This document shows, one piece after another, positions 15,142 through 22,970 of a stretch of 23,564 nt of DNA; positions within the stretch are counted from its first letter, which is position 1, and every line of letters starts with the position of its first letter. The stretch covers positions 1 to 23,564 of the forward strand of contig JAGOBZ010000008.1 of assembly GCA_017999015.1 (NCBI GenBank). Direction: 5' to 3'. Source of the DNA: Kiritimatiellia bacterium. Its GTDB lineage: Bacteria > Verrucomicrobiota > Kiritimatiellia > RFP12 > UBA1067. The notes beneath the pieces were generated by a model, which did not search any database, was not told the origin of the DNA, and was given only the letters and a program-made list of their open reading frames with translations. The position numbers and the translations under genes are program-made.

Positions 15142-16484
15142 GGCACCACGTCGCCATAAAGGGTTTGCGGGGCTGCACGGGTGATGCGCACACGCGTCAG
15201 CGTGCCGGCGGCGATTTCGGGGAGCGGCTCAAAGATCACGATCTTGTTGCCGGGCGAGCGGCCTGACCAACGCGCGGCATTGCGCAGGCTGGGGCCTTCG
15301 ACCAGGACCTCCTGCAAGGTGCCGACGAGCCGGGAGTTGGCGGCTGCTCCGCGCAGGTCTTGGTCTTCGAGCAAGACCTGATTGCGCCGCATTTTCTCGG
15401 TTTCCGACACGTCATCCTCCCAAGCTGCGGCAGGCGTGCCGGGGCGAGGGGAGTATTTAAAAATGAACGCATTGTCGAAATCGGCCTCTTTCATCAGCGT
15501 GCGCGTGGCTTCGAAATCGTCGGCGGTCTCTCCGGGGAAGCCGACGATCACATCGGTGGTGAGGGCGAAGTCCGGCATGGCGGTGCGCAACCGGTGAACG
15601 GCATCCAAATAGTCCGTCCGCGAATAACCGCGTCGCATGCGCGCGAGAACACGGTCTGAGCCGGACTGGACCGGCAGATGCAGATGGTGGCAGACGGCAG
15701 GCAACGCCGCGCAGGCGCGCACGAGTTGGTCTGTAACACCCGACGGATGGCCCGACGTGAAACGCAGACGGGCCAAGCCGGGAACGGCTGCGACCGCCTC
15801 CAGCAGGCGGGCGAAAGGCTCCGTGAACCCGCCGGGGCTCGGCGCGTCGGCTGCGTCCCAGACCGGATTGGTGCGCCCGTAGTTCATAACGCTCTGGCCG
15901 AGCAGGGTGACCTCGCGCACGCCGTTGCGGACGAGCGCGCGGATTTCGGCGAGGATTTCGCGTGCCGGCCGGCTGTATTCGGAGCCCCGCACATCAGGCA
16001 CGATGCAATAGGCGCAGCGTCGGTTGCAGCCGAGCAAGATCGTAACAAACGCGGAAAACCCGGCATCGGTGTGGGCTTCGACAACATCGGGCATCTCGTT
16101 GAGGTCGGTCGTTTCGAGCAGCCCGCTTTCTCCGGCGAGGACGCGGGCGAGCAGGCGCGGGATTGCGCCCGCGCAGCGCGTGCCGACCGCGAAATCAAGG
16201 CCCGGCACGCGCGTGAAGATCCCGGCGCCCAGCCGTTGCGCCATGCAGCCCATGAGGCCCACGCGCCGGTCCGGCCGGTCGCGTTTGCTGGCGCAGAGCA
16301 GCCCGAGCTTGCCGAGCGCTTTGTCCTCGGCTTTGGCTCGCACGCTGCAGGAATTGACCACGATCAGGTCAGCATCCTCTTCGCGCTGGACCGGCGTGTG
16401 GCCGGCGGCCTCAAGCAGGGCGGTGACCGCTTCGGAATCGCGGACGTTCATTTGGCATCCGTAGGTGTGGAGAATAAAGCGCAT
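15135..16484 (-). CDS. miaB: tRNA-2-methylthio-N6-dimethylallyladenosine synthase MiaB
   Basis: A 449-residue radical-SAM methylthiotransferase of typical length. The N-terminal UPF0004 domain carries the three cluster cysteines in YGCQMN (Cys10), VNSCSVR (Cys46) and LMGCMAQ (Cys80). The radical-SAM motif CNRRCAYC gives Cys153, Cys157 and Cys160. The C-terminal TRAM domain ends with TLTRVRITRAAPQTLYGDVV. The enzyme adds a methylthio group to adenosine 37 of tRNAs that read UNN codons, in the cytoplasm. The conserved SVR context after Cys46 and the ATG at 16484 fit MiaB better than MtaB or RimO. It lies 5 nt after the AsmA-like gene and overlaps the rRNA methyltransferase gene, so it is in the middle of an operon. 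Confidence 0.95.
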   Translation of the reverse strand: MRFILHTYGCQMNVRDSEAVTALLEAAGHTPVQREEDADLIVVNSCSVRAKAEDKALGKLGLLCASKRDRPDRRVGLMGCMAQRLGAGIFTRVPGLDFAVGTRCAGAIPRLLARVLAGESGLLETTDLNEMPDVVEAHTDAGFSAFVTILLGCNRRCAYCIVPDVRGSEYSRPAREILAEIRALVRNGVREVTLLGQSVMNYGRTNPVWDAADAPSPGGFTEPFARLLEAVAAVPGLARLRFTSGHPSGVTDQLVRACAALPAVCHHLHLPVQSGSDRVLARMRRGYSRTDYLDAVHRLRTAMPDFALTTDVIVGFPGETADDFEATRTLMKEADFDNAFIFKYSPRPGTPAAAWEDDVSETEKMRRNQVLLEDQDLRGAAANSRLVGTLQEVLVEGPSLRNAARWSGRSPGNKIVIFEPLPEIAAGTLTRVRITRAAPQTLYGDVVPC

Positions 16485-16489
16485 GGCAG

Positions 16490-18400
16490 TCAGGGATTCG
16501 CTGTTTTGGAAGTGTCGGCGGGTTCAGCTTTACCGGAAAAACCCTCTGTGATTTTTTCAATGATGTTGACGTAAGACCAGTCAGGGTTTTCGAGCGAGCC
16601 AAAGACTTTGAACTCGAGCAACAGGCGGGTGAAGGGCAGCGTCACCAGACGGGTGATCCTGCCGGCAATGGTCTTTTGTTTGAAGATATTGGCCCGGATC
16701 GTAAATTCAAGTTTATCTGTGGCGATGTTGTAGGTGCCGCGTCCCGATATGCTGAAGATGTCGCCTTCAAGCAAGAGATTGTCGGTGTGGAGCACGCTGT
16801 CGCGGATGGTGAAGTCCATCGACCCAGACGATTGGTTGACGAGAGACGAGATGCCGGGAATCGTGCGGGACAGGTAATCGGTCAGGCCAGCAAACAGTTT
16901 CATGCGATGGATGACGCCGTCACGGATCGTCACGTGACCTTCTCCTGAAAGATGTTCGATGGTGCGTCCGTGGGTCGGCCCGTTGAGTTGAATATCGCCC
17001 GAAACCAGGCCGGCGCGAGCGTTCGTGACATTGAAGGCGTGCGAAATCTCTTCGAGTGCGACATCTTTCATGTCCAGTGCGGTTCTGAAGACGGTGGCGG
17101 TCGCGGCGTAATCCGGAAAGTCGAAGGTGATCTCCCCTGTGATCACGCCGCCGTTACGCGAGGTTCCCCGGACATTGCTGAAGCGCGCGTGGTGGCCCGC
17201 AAGCGCGAAATCGGCCGTCATCTCACGCGCCTCGAAGTTCAGAATCGACCCGGCCGGGAGCGAGACCTTGCCGGACAACTGATTGGTGATGGTGCTTTTC
17301 GTGGTCGAGAGGGCCACGGCACCGCGGGCAGACAGGGTCGGCGGCGCGGTGCATCGGATACGGTCCAATTCCCCGTGGTTGAGGATGTTCAGCATGGTGA
17401 AGAGCGGCGGGATGTCCATCGTTGTGCCGGCGTCGACCTCCAGCCCTTCGGTTTCTTCGAAATAGGCGAGGCGTCCTTTAACCGGAGCACCGGCGACCGT
17501 CTGCGCGTCGAGGGGGTCAATCACCACCGACGTGTAGATGTTGGTGCCGTAAATGCCGAGCGTGCCCTTGGCGAACGCGATGGGTACGGTGCGGTAGGCG
17601 CAGGGACCGACATCAACCTCCAGCCGCATGGCGAAATCAGTGGTGTCCATGTCGACATCAAAGGTGTACAGCGCGTCGATCGGGCGCGCGATCGCGGTGA
17701 AACAGTCGATCTGCTCGATGGCGCCGTGCGCTTTCAGCACGGTCAGGAGAGGCAATACGTTTTCCGGAAAGGCCTGGCCCTTGGCCGAGCCGACTGAGCG
17801 CCGTGCCTTCAGGTCAATGGCCACCTGGGCACCGACCTCCAACTCAAAGGTCGGGTTAGGCAGACGGATCACGATATCCGTGATGTCGATTCGTTGATCG
17901 GATGCGGATATCGAGGCCGTGAGACGGTCTGCCTTGATGCCGAAAACATTGGCCTGTTCCACAGTCAGCGAAAAGGGACTGACATTCGGCAGTGCGCGTT
18001 TTTCATGTTTCTTTGGTTTGGCGACCTGCTTTGGCGGCAAGGACGGCATCACGATCTCTCTGATTGTGATGCTGCGGATGCGATCGGCGGGTGCGAGCCC
18101 CGGCGACAGGGCGAGGTCTACGGCGACCTCTTCGACAGACAGCAGCGCCTGCCCCGCGACCCGTTTTGGGAAGACCTTCACGCGGTGGAGTCTCGCGCCC
18201 TGTTTCAGGCTGAAGGTGGCACGCTCGATCCGCACGAAGCGGTCATCGTCCGACATCGCGTTTTCGAGCTGATGCAGCAACGCAGACGGCAACCCGCGCT
18301 CAAGCATGTAAAGCGCTCCGAAACCGGCCATCAACAGGATGAGAACCAGCCAGAAGAGGCTTTTTAAAACAGTACCAAGTATTTTCAGAAATCGCCACAT
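16490..18400 (-). CDS. AsmA-like (YhdP/DUF3971-type) envelope protein
   Basis: A 636-residue protein with one N-terminal membrane segment (about residues 8-30: hydrophobic, Leu-rich, ending ALYMLERG) followed by a long beta-rich periplasmic part. The final 200 residues carry AsmA_2-like features: NARAGLVSGDIQLNGPT, GEGHVTIRDGVIHRMKL and SLENPDWSYVNI near the end. AsmA-family proteins bridge the periplasm and are implicated in moving phospholipids between membranes, so a Gram-negative envelope is implied. ATG 18400 is chosen because it begins just before the membrane anchor; a GTG at 18415 is also in frame and neither has a clear ribosome binding site. It is probably the first gene of the minus-strand operon with miaB. 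Confidence 0.85.
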   Translation of the reverse strand: MWRFLKILGTVLKSLFWLVLILLMAGFGALYMLERGLPSALLHQLENAMSDDDRFVRIERATFSLKQGARLHRVKVFPKRVAGQALLSVEEVAVDLALSPGLAPADRIRSITIREIVMPSLPPKQVAKPKKHEKRALPNVSPFSLTVEQANVFGIKADRLTASISASDQRIDITDIVIRLPNPTFELEVGAQVAIDLKARRSVGSAKGQAFPENVLPLLTVLKAHGAIEQIDCFTAIARPIDALYTFDVDMDTTDFAMRLEVDVGPCAYRTVPIAFAKGTLGIYGTNIYTSVVIDPLDAQTVAGAPVKGRLAYFEETEGLEVDAGTTMDIPPLFTMLNILNHGELDRIRCTAPPTLSARGAVALSTTKSTITNQLSGKVSLPAGSILNFEAREMTADFALAGHHARFSNVRGTSRNGGVITGEITFDFPDYAATATVFRTALDMKDVALEEISHAFNVTNARAGLVSGDIQLNGPTHGRTIEHLSGEGHVTIRDGVIHRMKLFAGLTDYLSRTIPGISSLVNQSSGSMDFTIRDSVLHTDNLLLEGDIFSISGRGTYNIATDKLEFTIRANIFKQKTIAGRITRLVTLPFTRLLLEFKVFGSLENPDWSYVNIIEKITEGFSGKAEPADTSKTANP

Positions 18401-18443
18401 GTCGTCACGCCGCACGGTCGTTCAATGCCGTTCATTGAGGCAT

Positions 18444-18473
18444 AGAATAGCGAAGAAAGCGGGTATGCGGCAA
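18444..18473 (-). promoter_or_regulatory. Candidate promoter for the asmA-like/miaB operon
   Basis: On the minus strand TTGCCG (18473-18468) is followed after 18 nt by TATTCT (18449-18444). Each matches four of six consensus bases. The position, 44 nt upstream of ATG 18400, is suitable. The element overlaps the weak hairpin behind the glycosyltransferase gene. The consensus match is moderate only. Confidence 0.3.
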
Positions 18474-18480
18474 CCGCTTT
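18456..18480. terminator. Weak hairpin behind the glycosyltransferase gene
   Basis: AAAGCGG at 18456-18462 pairs with CCGCTTT at 18474-18480 around an 11-nt loop, 5 nt after the glycosyltransferase stop codon on the minus strand. The tail that follows (CTTCGCTATT) is only partly T-rich, so termination may be incomplete. Confidence 0.3.
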
Positions 18481-18484
18481 TCGG

Positions 18485-19351
18485 TCAGATCAGCGGCAGG
18501 TCGCCGATCGCGTCAAACGGGACGGGGGGGATTTTGAGCCAGCGGCAGGCCTCTTCGGGGGGGCCGTCCTCGTGTTCAAAACGGTGACGCCAGCGCTGCT
18601 GGAAAAGGAGGCCGTTACGCACGACGACCGCGGCATTGCGCACGGTCGGGGTGCCTTGGGTCGTGACGCTTTCAAAATGGTACATCTCTGCATCAGGCGT
18701 GTAGATCGCGGTGTGGCCGGCCTCGCGCAGCCGGTAGACCAAGTCGAAATCCTCGAACTGCACCGGATGGAACGCCTCGTCAAAACCGCCATGCAGGCGC
18801 AGCAGCGCGGCGGGGATCATCAGGCAGGCGCTGATCAGGCACTGGACCTCTTCGGGACGCGCGAAAAGCGGGTCGTCGATCGGCGCGCCGCGGCCGCGGA
18901 AACAGACGTGTCCTCGGCGGGAGATGCCGACGCCGGCGCATTGGATCGGGTAGGGGGCCCACGGATAGACCATCTTGGCACCTGCCATGCCGGTGCCAGG
19001 GCGATCCTCCAGCGCCGCATGCAGGCTGTCCAGCCAGCGCCGCGTGCGAGGCGCCACGTCATTGTCCACAAACACGAGGTGCGTGCCGCGCGCGGCGGTC
19101 ACGGCCCGGTTGCGCGCGAAGGAACAACCGATGTTGCCGGGATTGTGCAGCACGGTGACCGGCACGCCGCGCGCCGCGCCCAGCGCGACCAGCTCCGTGT
19201 CACACCATGCCGCGCTGCCGTCGGTCGAACCGTTATCGACGACGATCAGCTCCCACGGGACGTCGGTGACCGTATCCGTCAGCAGCGCCGAGAGGCAGCG
19301 CCGCGTGCAGGCCAGTTTGTTGAACGAGAGGGAGATCAGCGAATAGGTCAT
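18485..19351 (-). CDS. Family 2 glycosyltransferase
   Basis: A 288-residue GT-A fold enzyme. The nucleotide-sugar binding start is typical (MTYSLISLSFNKLACTRRCL, then IVVDNGSTDGS). NPGNIGCSFARNRAVTAARG leads to the metal-binding VFVDNDVAP (Asp-Asn-Asp). Later, FDEAFHPVQFEDFDLVYRLR holds the usual acidic ED motif of the acceptor and catalytic region. It has no membrane segment and should act at the cytoplasmic face on a glycan such as O-antigen or exopolysaccharide. ATG 19351 lies 1 nt after the stop codon of the E1 beta gene (TGAGATG), so translation is probably coupled to a metabolic enzyme, an odd pairing. The frame is open 22 codons further upstream, but those overlap E1 beta and do not belong to the fold. 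Confidence 0.88.
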   Translation of the reverse strand: MTYSLISLSFNKLACTRRCLSALLTDTVTDVPWELIVVDNGSTDGSAAWCDTELVALGAARGVPVTVLHNPGNIGCSFARNRAVTAARGTHLVFVDNDVAPRTRRWLDSLHAALEDRPGTGMAGAKMVYPWAPYPIQCAGVGISRRGHVCFRGRGAPIDDPLFARPEEVQCLISACLMIPAALLRLHGGFDEAFHPVQFEDFDLVYRLREAGHTAIYTPDAEMYHFESVTTQGTPTVRNAAVVVRNGLLFQQRWRHRFEHEDGPPEEACRWLKIPPVPFDAIGDLPLI

Positions 19352-19352
19352 C

Positions 19353-20324
19353 TCAGCCCATCCATTCACGCGCCAGCGCCAGAATGCTGTCGTAGGCGGG
19401 GAGGCAGGCGGCCTCAAGGTTCTTGGCAGAGGGGACGGGGAAATCGGCGCCCGCGATCCGGCGTATCGGCTTCTCCAGATACTCGTGCGCCTGCTCCATG
19501 ATCTGCGCGGCGATCTCGGCTGCGAAACCGCCGGTCTTGGGGCCTTCCTCCAGAATCATGACGCGGCCCGTGCGGCGGGCCGATTCGACCAGCGTGTCGA
19601 TGTCCAGCGGGCAGAGCGTGCGCAGGTCGATGACCTCGGCGTCGATGCCTTCAGCCGCCAGTTGCGCGGCGGCCCGCTCGGCCACAAAGGCCTGGTGCGA
19701 CCAAGCGACGAGCGTGAGGTCATCGCCCTCTCGGGCTACGCGCGCGAAGCCGAACGACAGCGGTGCCGGCAGTTCGTCACCCACGTCAAACCGCTGCGGG
19801 TAAAGCAGCTTGTGCTCAAGGAACAGGACGGGATTGTTGTCGCGGATCGCGGTTTGCAGCAGCGCCGAGGCGTCAGACGCATTGGAGGGCGCGGCGATCT
19901 TGAGGCCCGGGATGCCGGCGAAGAGCCTTTCGAGCGACTGCGAGTGGGTGGCGCCGTAGCCGCGGCCGCCGCCGGGCGGGGTGCGGATGACGAGCGGGCA
20001 GGAGCGGCCGTAGATCGGGTGGAGCTTGGCGGCCATGTTGACGAGCTGGTCCACGGCCAGCGTGATGAAATCCATGAACATGATTTCGATCACGGGCCGC
20101 TGCCCTGCGACGGCCGCGCCGATCGCGACGCCGGTTAACGCCTGTTCTGAGATCGGGGTGTCGCGCACGCGCTCGGGGCCGAACTCGTCGATCAGTCCGC
20201 GCGTCACGCCGAAGGAACCGCCATAGACGCCGATGTCTTCGCCCATCAGGAAGACCGACGGATCGCGCCGCAATTCAGCGGCCAGTGTTTCGCGAAGGAG
20301 TTGTGTGAAAGTAACAGAGCGCAT
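19353..20324 (-). CDS. 2-oxo-acid dehydrogenase E1 component, beta subunit (pyruvate/acetoin type)
   Basis: A 323-residue transketolase-like subunit of normal length, starting MRSVTFTQLLRETLAAEL. Family hallmarks are MGEDIGVYGGSFGVTRGL, the TPP/cofactor-contacting RVRDTPISEQALTGVAIGAA, EIMFMDFITLAVDQLVN, PPGGGRGYGATHSQSLE and the C-terminal domain VIDLRTLCPLDIDTLVES. With the alpha subunit it decarboxylates a 2-oxo acid and transfers the acyl group to lipoyl-E2 in the cytoplasm. Pyruvate and acetoin dehydrogenases are not separable from this sequence by eye; a branched-chain enzyme is less likely. It lies 40 nt after the alpha gene and 1 nt before a glycosyltransferase. The open frame extends nearly 200 codons upstream into the alpha gene, but that is a shadow; ATG 20324 is the family start. 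Confidence 0.92.
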   Translation of the reverse strand: MRSVTFTQLLRETLAAELRRDPSVFLMGEDIGVYGGSFGVTRGLIDEFGPERVRDTPISEQALTGVAIGAAVAGQRPVIEIMFMDFITLAVDQLVNMAAKLHPIYGRSCPLVIRTPPGGGRGYGATHSQSLERLFAGIPGLKIAAPSNASDASALLQTAIRDNNPVLFLEHKLLYPQRFDVGDELPAPLSFGFARVAREGDDLTLVAWSHQAFVAERAAAQLAAEGIDAEVIDLRTLCPLDIDTLVESARRTGRVMILEEGPKTGGFAAEIAAQIMEQAHEYLEKPIRRIAGADFPVPSAKNLEAACLPAYDSILALAREWMG

Positions 20325-20364
20325 GACGGTCTCAGGGTAGGGGGTAGGGACAAATGGCGACGGG

Positions 20365-21339
20365 TTAGGCGAACAGATCCTCATGCAGCGAGGCCGGATC
20401 CGGCAGGGGGGATGATTCGGCGAAGCGGATCGCCTCATCGATCCTAGCTTGGGCCGTTTCGCGCTGGGCCTTCGCGGTGTCGTCGGTGAGTGTTCCGTCG
20501 TCTTTGAGACGCGTCTCCAGCCGCAAAATCGGGTCGTTCCGCCATGCGGCGGACTCCTCCTCGCGAGAACGATAGACGCGCGCATCGCCGCGCGAATGCC
20601 CCGACAGCCGGTAGGTGACGCACTCCAGCAGCGCCGGTCCTTGTCCGGCGCGGCTGGCGGCCGCGTGTTGCGCCACGCAGTCGCGCACCGCGAAAAAGTC
20701 GTTGCCGTCCACGCTGGCACCGGGGATGCCGTACGCACCGGCGCGTTCGGCAATGTGCGTGTTCGACAGGCCGCGCGCGGTGGACGTGGACATGGCATAG
20801 CCATTGTTCTCGACCACGAAAAGCACGGGCAGTTTCCAGAGCGCGGCGAGGTTGAGAGACTCGTGAAAAACGCCCTGGTTGGAGGCGCCGTCACCGAAGA
20901 AGCAGACAGTGACACGGCCTGTGCCGCGCAGTTTCGCGTCGAGCGCGACGCCGGCGGCGAAGGGGATGCTGCCGCCGGTGATGCCGTTCGCGCCGTAAAA
21001 ACCGATGGCGGGATCCATCATCATCTGGCTGCCGCCGCGGCCGCGCGAGTATCCCGTCTCGCGTCCGAACAGCTCCGCCATGGCGCGCGCGGGGTCGGCG
21101 CCGCGCGCCAGGAAATGGCCATGTCCGCGGTGCGTGGTGGTCATGGCGTCGTGCGCCTCAAGCGCCGCAGCCGTGCCCACCGCCACGGCTTCCTGCCCGA
21201 TGCAGGTGTGTGCGGTGCCCATAATGCGTCCTTCAAGAAAAAGACGCTCAATCGCCTCTTCGAACAGGCGGATCATGCACATCAACGAATAAGCCTGAAT
21301 GGTATCCACGATCTCCCCCATAAAGTACATTTTCACCAT
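20365..21339 (-). CDS. 2-oxo-acid dehydrogenase E1 component, alpha subunit (pyruvate/acetoin type)
   Basis: A 324-residue ThDP-dependent subunit. MCMIRLFEEAIERLFLEGRI and GTAHTCIGQEAVAVG are the typical opening. FYGANGITGGSIPFAAG precedes the thiamine-diphosphate motif, which runs from GDGASNQGVFHESLN to VVENN. YRLSGHSRGDARVYRS is the regulatory loop near the active site. It acts in the cytoplasm with the beta subunit encoded just downstream. Starts are ambiguous: ATG 21339, 21330 or 21321 are all in frame, and none has a strong ribosome binding site; 21339 gives a length nearest the family norm. Upstream, 114 nt separate it from the divergent SGNH gene. E2 and E3 genes are not in the window. 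Confidence 0.92.
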   Translation of the reverse strand: MVKMYFMGEIVDTIQAYSLMCMIRLFEEAIERLFLEGRIMGTAHTCIGQEAVAVGTAAALEAHDAMTTTHRGHGHFLARGADPARAMAELFGRETGYSRGRGGSQMMMDPAIGFYGANGITGGSIPFAAGVALDAKLRGTGRVTVCFFGDGASNQGVFHESLNLAALWKLPVLFVVENNGYAMSTSTARGLSNTHIAERAGAYGIPGASVDGNDFFAVRDCVAQHAAASRAGQGPALLECVTYRLSGHSRGDARVYRSREEESAAWRNDPILRLETRLKDDGTLTDDTAKAQRETAQARIDEAIRFAESSPLPDPASLHEDLFA

Positions 21340-21400
21340 ACCACACCCACGCTTAGGGGCAAAGCGCAATTTCACGCCCGTTCACCCGTTCACGCTGTGC

Positions 21401-21430
21401 TGGACAATGGCATGGGGCCTGTCATACACT
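21401..21430 (+). promoter_or_regulatory. Candidate promoter for the SGNH-DUF1080 gene
   Basis: TGGACA (21401-21406, five of six -35 bases) is followed after 18 nt by TACACT (21425-21430, four of six). It lies in the 114-nt divergent intergenic region, about 24 nt before the ATG. Three copies of TTCAC lie just upstream (21371, 21381, 21389) and could be operator half-sites. Confidence 0.4.
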
Positions 21431-21453
21431 GCGATTACCAACGGGGGAGGGTT

Positions 21454-22740
21454 ATGAGCACACGCACTGTAATGGGATGTGGAGGGTTGGCGGGATTGAT
21501 GGTATGGGCGGTGATGGCGATGCACGCCGCGGAGCGCCCGCAGGTGTTGATCATCGGCGATTCGATTTCGATCGGTTACACGCCCATCGTCAAAGTGGCG
21601 CTTTCGAACCGGATGGATGTCGTGCACGCGCCGGGGAACAGTGCGGCGACAGTGACCGGGTTGAGGCGGTTGGAGCAGTGGCTCGGCGAAAAGAAATGGG
21701 ATGCCATTCACTTCAATTTCGGGCTCCACGACATGAAGGTGGTCGATCCGGCGACGGCGGGCACGGATATGGCGAAGCTGGTGCCGGTGGGGAAAGGGAC
21801 GCAGTGGGTGCCAGTGGATCAGTATGAGGCCAACCTGCGTCAATTGGTGCAACGGCTGAAAAGGAGTGGAGCGGCACTTGTCTGGTGCAGCACCACGCCG
21901 GTGCCAGAGGGGGCGGTCGGACGGGTGCCGGGGGGCGAGGTGGCGTATAATGAGGCCGCGTTCCGCGTGATGCAGGCAGAGGGTGTCCGCGTCAACGATT
22001 TGTGGACGTTTGTCGGGCCGCCCGAGCAGAGGCTCGCGATGGGGGGGCGTGTCAAGGACGTGCACTATACGGACGCAGGGTCGAAAGCTTTGGCGGGCGA
22101 GGTGGTCAAGGCGATCGAGGCGGCACTCGGCGCCGGATGGCTGCCTCTGTTCGACGGGCAGTCGCTTAAGGGATGGCGGCCCTATGGTCGGCCGGCGGGC
22201 ACTGCGATCGGCCCTGGATGGCGCGTGGAGGACGGGATGCTGCACAAACTGCCTGGTGTGAAAGGCGGGGACATCATCACGGAAAAGACGTTTAAGGATT
22301 TTGAACTCGAGTGGGAGTGGCGTTTGGCCAAGGACGCGAACAATGGGGTGAAATATTGCGTGACCGAGCAGAGGCCGGAAGCTCCCGGTTACGAATATCA
22401 AATGTTGGATGACTTGTCGTCTCGTTACAAGAAATTGCAGCCTAAATCCCTGACGGCCTCTTTCTACGAGGTGTTGGCGCCTGCGGCGGACAAACCGGTT
22501 AAACCGGCCGGTGAATGGAACGTGTCGCGTGTCGTGGTACGGGGCGAGCGTGCCGAGCATTGGCTCAACGGCCGTATGGTGCTGGCGTACACGTTTGGGA
22601 GTCAGGCGGTCAAAGAGGGTGTCGCGGCGGGAAAATTCAAAAAACACACCGGTTTCGGTGACAAACTGACGGGGCACATTATGCTCACGGACCATCAGGA
22701 CGAGGCTTGGTATCGAAGGGTGTCGATCCGCGCTGAATGA
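21454..22740 (+). CDS. Exported SGNH hydrolase fused to a DUF1080 (3-keto-disaccharide hydrolase-like) domain
   Basis: A 428-residue two-domain protein. A signal peptide (about 1-25, ending MHA-AER) is followed by an SGNH/GDSL esterase-like domain: block I LIIGDSIS with the nucleophile serine near residue 37, NFGLHD (about 89-94) in the oxyanion region, and DVHYTDAG (about 202) with the catalytic Asp-His pair. From about residue 231, LFDGQSLKGW opens a DUF1080 domain; EWEWRLAKDANNGVKYCVTE and YEYQMLDD are its typical strands. SGNH enzymes remove acetyl or other acyl groups from glycans. DUF1080 domains include 3-keto-glycoside hydrolases and glycan-binding forms. The combination suggests deacylation and processing of an extracellular sugar. 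ATG 21454 has GGGGGAGG immediately upstream; the frame is open further left only as a shadow of the E1 alpha gene. Confidence 0.9.
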   Translation: MSTRTVMGCGGLAGLMVWAVMAMHAAERPQVLIIGDSISIGYTPIVKVALSNRMDVVHAPGNSAATVTGLRRLEQWLGEKKWDAIHFNFGLHDMKVVDPATAGTDMAKLVPVGKGTQWVPVDQYEANLRQLVQRLKRSGAALVWCSTTPVPEGAVGRVPGGEVAYNEAAFRVMQAEGVRVNDLWTFVGPPEQRLAMGGRVKDVHYTDAGSKALAGEVVKAIEAALGAGWLPLFDGQSLKGWRPYGRPAGTAIGPGWRVEDGMLHKLPGVKGGDIITEKTFKDFELEWEWRLAKDANNGVKYCVTEQRPEAPGYEYQMLDDLSSRYKKLQPKSLTASFYEVLAPAADKPVKPAGEWNVSRVVVRGERAEHWLNGRMVLAYTFGSQAVKEGVAAGKFKKHTGFGDKLTGHIMLTDHQDEAWYRRVSIRAE

Positions 22741-22849
22741 ACCTGGGTTCTCGGATTTCAAGTTCCGACAACTCCTCCTTTCTCCTTTTCTTCTCTCCGC
22801 TTGCATATTGTGGCCTTGCCCGACGCCCGCCACGCCCGCACCGGCCACC

Positions 22850-22902
22850 TTGACATTCAGAATCGGATTGAGTACAGTCTTACCCAATTTCTTGCGTATA
22901 AT
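22850..22902 (+). promoter_or_regulatory. Promoter region of rpoD
   Basis: TTGACA (22850-22855, perfect -35) is followed after exactly 17 nt by TACAGT (22873-22878, four of six). A perfect TATAAT lies at 22897-22902, preceded by TTGCG, and may be a second start with a weak -35. Two tandem promoters would suit a sigma factor gene. The rest of the 230-nt gap contains only a pyrimidine-rich tract (22771-22802) and no clear terminator for the gene before. Confidence 0.6.
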
Positions 22903-22970
22903 AGGTGAAGTCTATCTAGAACCGGTGGGCGTTTGCCGGAGACGGTGGACGAACGAGGAACCAAGACCCG

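Noticed and set aside
13945..15159. A 404-codon open frame on the plus strand antisense to the rRNA methyltransferase
   Set aside because: The minus-strand reading carries all methyltransferase motifs; the plus reading is low-complexity Ala/Arg/Gly.
21382..22887. A 501-codon open frame on the minus strand antisense to the SGNH-DUF1080 gene
   Set aside because: The composition is Arg/His/Pro-heavy, there is no domain, and the opposite strand encodes two clear domains.
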